From: Syncephalis plumigaleata
Lineage: Eukaryota; Zoopagomycota; Zoopagomycetes; Zoopagales; Piptocephalidaceae
Assembly: GCA_025201365.1 (NCBI GenBank)
Contig: JAIXMF010000003.1
Location: forward strand, 1,860,001-1,924,000
DNA length: 64,000 nucleotides
Direction of reading: 5' to 3'
Shown: positions 57,668 through 64,000 of the stretch, piece by piece
Numbering within the stretch: position 1 is the stretch's first letter
Layout of the letters: the number at the start of each line of letters is the position of its first letter
Translations under genes and position numbers: made by a program
Notes under the pieces: generated by a model
Database searches by the model: none
What the model was told of the DNA's origin: nothing
The model's input: the letters and a program-made list of their open reading frames with translations, nothing else

Positions 57668-60505
57668 ATGTCAAGCAGCATCTCGATTGCCAATCAAGCA
57701 TCAGATTTCGCCGCTATTGTTGGACACCCTTCGCCCGATACTTTTAATCAGCCACAGCAACCATTATCCTACGATAACCATCAGAACACCATTATCTCCC
57801 CCTTTACCGATACTGATTGTGTTACTGCCGCTGCTACCGCTGCCGCCATTGTTGCTGCCGCCACTGTTCTTAACCAGAATCAACATATTGTCTCTGCTGC
57901 TGCCGCCGCCGCTGCCACTACTCAACAGTGTCAATCGTTGGCTTTAGCTTCACCACCTGAAGACATTCAATATCAACAACAACAACAGCAGCAATTGCAA
58001 TTCTTCGACTCTGTTCAACAGTCGACCGCTCAGCTTTTATCAATGCCTGTCTATCCTACCAACACATTTGATCTGCCACAAAACATGATGTCCAACGGTT
58101 ACGGCAGTATTGATAATGTGGCCAGCACTGCCACTACATCAAACTCGGCTGCCGGACTATCATCCATGACCGCGCCCAATCCATTGTTAGAATTCGGTAC
58201 GGCTGACACGAGCGCTGTCAATGCAGCTGCTGCCGCTGCCGCTGCCGCCACCAGTCGATATGCCTCACAGGCGACCACACCCTATGCTGCTTACCCTACC
58301 GCGGCAGCAGGTTCGCCATCACACCCCATGACGTTGCATCCACCCATCCAACCGGGATCTGCGAGTGGTATGTCATTTGGTTTTGGTCCAGCTGCCGTTA
58401 GCGCCATCGCTGTTACCGCTGCCGGTCTCTCGTCGACCATGGCTGCCGCCAACTCCGGCTACTTTAGCGGTTGGCCCTTGCAATGGCCATCCAATGGATC
58501 GAGTGTGGCCACCACCACGGCAACCAGCCCACTCGCCGCAAGTGGTAATAGTCATCTCATGGGATTCATGTCAAATAGCTCATCAGGTTGGACCACCACC
58601 GGTACACAACGCCCTCGTCTTACCACTACGCTTTGGGAGGATGAAGGCACGATCTGCTACCAGGTAGATGCCGAATCGGTGTGTGTGGCACGTCGTCAGG
58701 ACAACAACATGATCAACGGTACCAAACTACTTAACGTGGTTGGTATGACACGCGGTAAACGCGACGGCATTCTTAAGAATGAGAAGCAGCGTGTTGTCGT
58801 TAAAGTGGGTGCCATGCATCTTAAGGGTGTATGGATTCCCTTCGAGCGTGCCAAGGCTCTTGCCGAACATCATGGTATCAGCGATAAATTGTACCCATTA
58901 TTCGCGGAAGATCCCAACCCACACTTGTTGCAACATCCAACTACCACCACTGGTGTCTCTGGTAGTGCTACTGCCACCACCACTAGACTACGTGCCAACA
59001 CCACAGGATCCATCAACACGAATGACCCTATGCAAACCATGGCCAACTACGACTTGTCCATTCTCAATGCAAATGGCAATCCAATGATGCGTCGTTCAAC
59101 GGCCGCGCAGATTACCGCGCCATCCTTTGGTCATGGTTATCCACAAAGCAATGCGGGTACATTGTCACCTGATGGTCTAACTGCTCTTGACACATCGCTC
59201 ATGTACCCGTCGTCATCAGCTACAACAGCATCTGCAGCAGCAGCAGCAGCAGCGTCATCATCTACAGCATCACGTTCTATCACATCGACAATGATGAATG
59301 GACTATCACGTCGTGCCTCCATCACAGGTCCATATGGTAACTACTACGCTGCCGATGCTACTGATATGACGGCAGTCACCACCGCTGGTATGAGTGGTAA
59401 TGGCGGTATCACTACGGTATTGGGTGCCGGTGGATCACACGCTACTTGGAGCCCGCTAACCCCATCCATGGATGCTCGTCCTTATTATGGTGATGCCACC
59501 ACTGCAGCAACTGCAGCAGCAGCAATGGCCGTCCATGGCAATGCTAATCCATACACGACTGCCAACTCCATGTCTATCCATTATCGTGATCAACAACCGA
59601 CATCACCCTCGGCCGTGGTATACGCTAATAGCAAGAAGCGTGGTAGCGACTACTTGTCATCCGGTAGTCAGCAACTAAACAGTGGTGCGCATACGTCGGC
59701 GTTTGATCCTGCTGAATTCAATGGTTATGACGCTAACACCGCCACCACCAATGCACTACACATCTCGCCACGTATTAGCAATACGGCACTCATGGGAGCT
59801 GCTCATAATCCCGCCTATGGTGCCTATACAAATATGCCATTGTCACCGGCTACCTCACCTTCTGCCGCCACCTTTGATGGACAATCCATGGAACGTACCT
59901 ACTCTGAAGTGGAGGATCGTCCCGCTCGTAAACGTAGTCGTGTCAGTGTGAGCGATGCCTCGCAACAACAACAACAACAGCAACAGCAACCACCTACACC
60001 CACCTCCAATAATGATATGTCCATCAATGGTGGTAATATTCGTGGTAGATCCAATATCACTTCTTCATCTTCATCTTCATCATCTACTTCATCATCAGCA
60101 CATCCGTTAAAATCACTCACTTCCGGTGTAGTGATCGAGTCAATGATGGCTCATGGTAGTGGCAACAATGTCGATGATGATGGTTACGGCGATAGTTTCG
60201 GTCTACCTGGTCTAGATACGAGTGGTCAACGAACTGCCGGTTTCACTACTGGTGATTCATCTACCTCGACATCTTCCACATCCATCATGGGTACTCGTGA
60301 TGGTAGACGTGATACTACTAGTGGTACCACTGCCAATTCTACCAGTGATTATCCATTGGCCTCTCTATTCCAAAATGGAAGTCATGCTACAACGACTGCA
60401 TCTGCTAATGCTCGTTCATCTTCTATTGCCAACACTACCGGTACTGCTTTACTAAAAGAAGAAGCAATTAATGTGGCAGCTACCGCAGCCAATGGTGCTT
60501 GGTAA
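57668..60505 (+). CDS. APSES-domain transcription factor, StuA/EFG1 type
   Basis: Single-exon frame of 945 residues. The APSES (KilA-N-like) DNA-binding domain lies at about 315-415. It runs from [20 protein letters not shown] through [37 protein letters not shown] and [20 protein letters not shown] to LYPLFAEDP. That form, with no ankyrin repeats elsewhere, is the StuA/EFG1/Phd1 class rather than the Mbp1/Swi4 class. The flanks are Ala-, Gln-, Ser- and Thr-rich with poly-Ala runs near residues 60, 185 and 520 and a poly-Gln run near 765. A basic cluster [10 protein letters not shown] about residue 750 is a likely nuclear localisation signal. StuA-type factors control hyphal morphogenesis and sporulation. 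The ATG at 57668 follows a possible 3' splice site at 57654, so a 5'-UTR intron is likely. Confidence 0.92.
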   Translation: MSSSISIANQASDFAAIVGHPSPDTFNQPQQPLSYDNHQNTIISPFTDTDCVTAAATAAAIVAAATVLNQNQHIVSAAAAAAATTQQCQSLALASPPEDIQYQQQQQQQLQFFDSVQQSTAQLLSMPVYPTNTFDLPQNMMSNGYGSIDNVASTATTSNSAAGLSSMTAPNPLLEFGTADTSAVNAAAAAAAAATSRYASQATTPYAAYPTAAAGSPSHPMTLHPPIQPGSASGMSFGFGPAAVSAIAVTAAGLSSTMAAANSGYFSGWPLQWPSNGSSVATTTATSPLAASGNSHLMGFMSNSSSGWTTTGTQRPRLTTTLWEDEGTICYQVDAESVCVARRQDNNMINGTKLLNVVGMTRGKRDGILKNEKQRVVVKVGAMHLKGVWIPFERAKALAEHHGISDKLYPLFAEDPNPHLLQHPTTTTGVSGSATATTTRLRANTTGSINTNDPMQTMANYDLSILNANGNPMMRRSTAAQITAPSFGHGYPQSNAGTLSPDGLTALDTSLMYPSSSATTASAAAAAAASSSTASRSITSTMMNGLSRRASITGPYGNYYAADATDMTAVTTAGMSGNGGITTVLGAGGSHATWSPLTPSMDARPYYGDATTAATAAAAMAVHGNANPYTTANSMSIHYRDQQPTSPSAVVYANSKKRGSDYLSSGSQQLNSGAHTSAFDPAEFNGYDANTATTNALHISPRISNTALMGAAHNPAYGAYTNMPLSPATSPSAATFDGQSMERTYSEVEDRPARKRSRVSVSDASQQQQQQQQQPPTPTSNNDMSINGGNIRGRSNITSSSSSSSSTSSSAHPLKSLTSGVVIESMMAHGSGNNVDDDGYGDSFGLPGLDTSGQRTAGFTTGDSSTSTSSTSIMGTRDGRRDTTSGTTANSTSDYPLASLFQNGSHATTTASANARSSSIANTTGTALLKEEAINVAATAANGAW

Positions 60506-61488
60506 TGCATATAAAAGTGGATGATAGAGAATATAATAATCTATAAACTATTATATGGGATGCTATACTATAGAGTTATCAATGATTCTATAGACTTTCT
60601 CCACACTTTGGATTCAGTTTTTTTGTTGTTTCAATATTGGTTATTGGTACATTCGCGTTGTTTGATGTGGTTGCTATTTGTCGTTGTCGTCTTTGTCGTT
60701 GTCGTCGTTGTCGTTGTTGTTCTCTTTCGTGTTTACTCTTTTTTCTATTCTTTCCTTTATTTTCGTTTCATGGATTATTATAAGAATGAATACATGATAT
60801 ACGATCAAGATTGGTTTAGTCATAGTTGGTTTACTAGTTAGTATTCTAGTGAACTGATTAACTGTCATGCATACTCTCTCTCTCTCTCTCTCTCTTTCAC
60901 TTTCCTTGTAACAAGGCGATTTTATATTCTTGTTTCTCTCTCTTTCTCTCTATTCCTTTCTCGCTCTCTTTATCAAGTACATTGTTTATATTAGTTTCAT
61001 TGACTCAATCACCTGTGGATGACTACTAGAGAACAATATATAACCATTGATACATATACATACATACATACATACATCTATATCGTATGCCTAGTGTGAC
61101 ATTTATTCAGTTTCTGTGACTACTATCATCATGACTTTTGCTATCATTTCATTTCTCATTCATTCATTCCTCCTCCTCTCTCCATTGCCCTATGAGCAAA
61201 AACAAACAAACAAACAAACAAATGTTAATATATATAATATTGACATTGTAGTTAGGTTAATCTTTGGCAAAAAAGAATTTATTATATAAATATAAATAGG
61301 CAAACGGTATTCTTGATGATTACCTTCGCTTTTTCCCGTTTCTAACTGATATCTTTATGTGTGTCTACATGTATATAAAAATGATGGAAATAACAAGCAT
61401 GTTTATTTAAGCTGCAAGTGAAAGGCGAATGAATTCATAATAACAATATATATACGTAAATAAATAGAGAAATAGAATAAGAAATGGT
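60506..61488. other. Intergenic, convergent 3' ends
   Basis: AT-rich with (GTCGTT)-like tracts near 60675-60725, (TC)n at 60872-60896, (CATA)n at 61061-61078 and (CAAA)n at 61202-61222. No supported gene. Confidence 0.6.
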
Positions 61489-64000
61489 TTACTGATTACG
61501 TATCCATTGGAGTGAATTCAATTTAGTCCATGCATCTTGAGCATCGTGATATATCTCTACCGTTGGCATTGTCGTATTATCGATAGATTGATGATTAGCA
61601 TCATAAGGAGCAGTAGATGATATCGAGTTGTCATTCGTATTATCTGTAATGGAACGATAGGTTATCGTTTGTATCGTTTGTAGGGCCAGTTTAATACGCA
61701 TCGGTTGATTTGAATGAGAGTAGACCTGTTGTAAACGAGGAGTTAAATGAGATAAAAGCCGTTCTAGCAATGTCACTCGTTCACTTAATGATGGCAACGT
61801 TGATCGACTAGTTTGCCATTCAGCGGGTGTAGTATCATCATGCTGTTTGTAGTTCATACGACGAATATAGTCAGGATGCGTTAGATCAATATGGAATACG
61901 CCATGTGTAGGAGAGAATAGATTTTTCAGATCTAGTAGATTCAAATAATCCGCTGATGATTTAGTCGCTGTCAATTGTTTTACAGCTGGATCATTACTAA
62001 TAGATTCAATTAGGGCGGGGTCCACCTCGTCGTTATTCATAAAAGCACACCATTGCGCTCGTGCCTCCGCGTATAATTCGCAATCATTAATCTGCGTTTG
62101 TACTACTAGTAGGGCCAGTTCACTACCCATCGTCACTTGATTCATGTGATACATTCGATATTCACGCATGATGGCTCGTGCCACTACCGCCTGTAAACTA
62201 GCCGTATGCCATCGATCTAGGGTGTGTAGCAGTGTTCGCTCCACAGGTAACTCCGTGTTATGAGCATCATCACTATAGCGTGGTTTACCATGCGCTAGAC
62301 TGGCTCCTTGAATGGCTGCCATACTAATCTCGCGTAGCCACATTAAATGCTCCCCGCTCATTGGATCCTTACTAGTGATCGAGGCAATATCTCTATTATG
62401 ATGCGATTGCGGTAAGTGCGCGTCATACATTGCCGATTGACGCCATGATTCTCGTTGACGTGAATTACCAAGCACCGTGGATGGTAATAGTACGTAGAGT
62501 ACTCGTTGCACAATTGCTCTCAGTGTCGTGGCAGGTGGTAGTTTTTTACGTGGTCCCATCCACCGTTCACCCGGTTGTAGTTGCTTCGTTAGTTCGAGTA
62601 TCTCTTGCGCGGTTGGTATTTTAACCGTGTCACACGGCTTACCGCATCGTTTCAATAGATTAACAATGGCCGTGACACTAGCCTGATGCAGATGATGACT
62701 AGATGACGTGATGGATGCACGTAACTCTGCCAGTACTTCGCATACCGCTACAGTATCACCTAGATCTGCCACTAATTGAAGGTAAGCATTTAGGGCATTA
62801 GGATAGAATAGATTGGTACGCTGTCGACGCTGATTAAAGATACGACGTGCCAATTGAGCGTGTAATGGATTGTCTCGAGCATCACGACATGCCGCCTCTA
62901 GTATTTCATTATAGCTAGCGATGAATTGTCCGATGACTCGTTTATCGCCTTTATCTATAATTGTGGCATCGTTAGCATTATAATCTATTATAGCGTGATG
63001 CAACTATTATGTCTATATAATTACCATTTACTGGTATACCAGTTAAACTGTGATTAGCCTCACGACGTACACGCTTAATGAACTGAGCGGCATAATCGAC
63101 ACGATCCCAATCGCAAATGCTTCGAGTGATGTCGCGTAGGCAATCGCTAGATGGTACAATGCCATCCGTACGCATACGACTCATTATCATCCAGATGGCA
63201 GCGCCTAAATCACCACGACGTGCTAGCATTTCCGCGATACGTCGATGAATAAGATCCGGTTGACGTACTCGGAATAAATGACGTGTCTCCTCGCTTAGTC
63301 GAATGCACATTAACGCGGAGGCTAGATCACCGACACGTGCGAATGCTCCCGCTAATTCCGCGTATGATGCATGAGTTGGCGTTTGTAGTCGATAGTGTTG
63401 TCGCTTCACGGTAACATCGTGACGTCGTTCCACTGGATCGAATGTACCCTCGAATAAATCATTAATCACTGCCGATGGATGAATAACCGCCGATGGTCGT
63501 GTGGCCAATTGAACTGACTGAGCAACTCTAGAGAACGGTAAATGATCGTGAAACTCGTTGATTTCCTCTAGTAACTTCATCTTAGCCGGTGAAAGTGATG
63601 TTGTCATGGTCGGACTAGGCAATTCACGTCCCTCGATGTTCATCCATTCGAATATACTGAGTGCTGCTTGTGGATCACCACGTTCAGCGGCCGCTTTAAG
63701 CAGCAAGTTCAATAGTGTTCTATGCAATGACATGCGTACTTCAGGTGGTGTGGCTAGAAATATCGTCATTGCTTGTTCCAAATTACACTCCATCATTAGT
63801 TGATCTCTTGCCGGTTGAATTGATTTGTACGCGATATCATCAGCAAATGTATCAATACTACTAGCACCAATATTATCAGTACTATTGGTAGTAGCAGTGT
63901 ATTTCACGGCACGAATAAGATTTGGCCGCTCCATCGCTTCTAATTGTTGTTGCACTTGAATTTCACGCTGTGCCAACACTTTCAACATGATACGCGTCGT
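61489..64000 (-). CDS. PPR-like helical-repeat protein (5' end beyond window)
   Basis: Two exons seen, from the right edge to 63025 and 62984-61489, separated by a 40-nt intron; the frame is open past the ATG at 63988 to the window edge, so the true start may lie outside. From that ATG it is 820 residues. Repeated two-helix units resemble pentatricopeptide repeats: LLNLLLKAAAERGDPQAALS, SYAELAGAFARVGDLASALM, RIAEMLARRGDLGAAIWMIM and AYLQLVADLGDTVAVCEVLA. The C-terminal half is helical without a motif I recognise. Fungal PPR proteins usually act in mitochondrial RNA processing or translation; here that is inference, since the presequence is not visible. The nearer acceptor AG for the intron would shift the frame and stop, so the second AG was chosen. 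Confidence 0.7.

Noticed and set aside
1-64000. tRNA, rRNA, CRISPR and reverse-transcriptase or capsid-like remnants
   Set aside because: I looked for cloverleaf-like TTCGANTC boxes, conserved rRNA cores, regularly spaced repeats and polymerase-like motifs and saw none. A tRNAscan and a repeat-library search would be decisive.

Overview
The window reads as nuclear DNA of a filamentous, probably early-diverging, fungus. The evidence is eukaryotic genes with many short GT-AG introns (about 40-90 nt, a few longer), a StuA/EFG1-type APSES regulator, a dynein light intermediate chain, Tim54, an Rgp1-like trafficking protein and peroxisomal acyl-CoA oxidases. Intergenic DNA is AT-rich and full of microsatellites. 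I cannot name the species. I see no rRNA, tRNA, CRISPR array, transposase, reverse transcriptase or virus-like element.

Layout. 1-8.3 kb: 3' end of cytosolic glutamyl-tRNA synthetase (+), a Cdc4/calmodulin-like EF-hand light chain (-), a tight run of three minus-strand reading frames (TPR protein, metallo-beta-lactamase-fold hydrolase, Ser-rich protein) and a phospholipid scramblase (-). 10-15.5 kb: two acyl-CoA oxidase genes tail to tail, whose 3' halves and downstream flanks form a nearly identical inverted repeat around a 463-bp spacer. 16.5-24.3 kb: two membrane/Ser-rich proteins of unknown function, separated by 5.4 kb of pyrimidine-rich DNA without a convincing gene. 24.9-26.7 kb: a secreted Shewanella-like phosphatase. 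26.8-31.1 kb: a 12-exon cytochrome P450 divergent from a BAHD-type acyltransferase. 31.2-47.8 kb is gene-dense: Tim54, dynein light intermediate chain, Rgp1, a dienelactone-hydrolase-like alpha/beta hydrolase, a HEI10 crossover E3 ligase, a Kin1/MARK-like kinase and branched-chain ketoacid dehydrogenase E1-beta. 47.8-57.7 kb: a 9.8-kb gene desert ending at the single-exon APSES transcription factor. 61.5-64 kb: a PPR-like protein running off the right edge.

These are mostly unlinked housekeeping genes. Functional links I can argue for are the oxidase pair (peroxisomal beta-oxidation), the P450/acyltransferase divergent pair (possible small-molecule tailoring) and the TPR/hydrolase pair, which are probably parts of one protein or one transcript.

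I rebuilt exon structures by hand from splice signals, reading phase and family motifs; exon lists are in the entries and each reconstructed CDS sums to whole codons. The rebuilding exposed three GC-AG introns with an identical GCAAGT donor, a 6-nt internal microexon, and a first coding exon that holds only the ATG. The strongest candidates for follow-up are the oxidase inverted repeat with its gene-conversion signature, the microexon, the TPR/hydrolase junction, and the long leader-like deserts upstream of the APSES gene and of one membrane gene.
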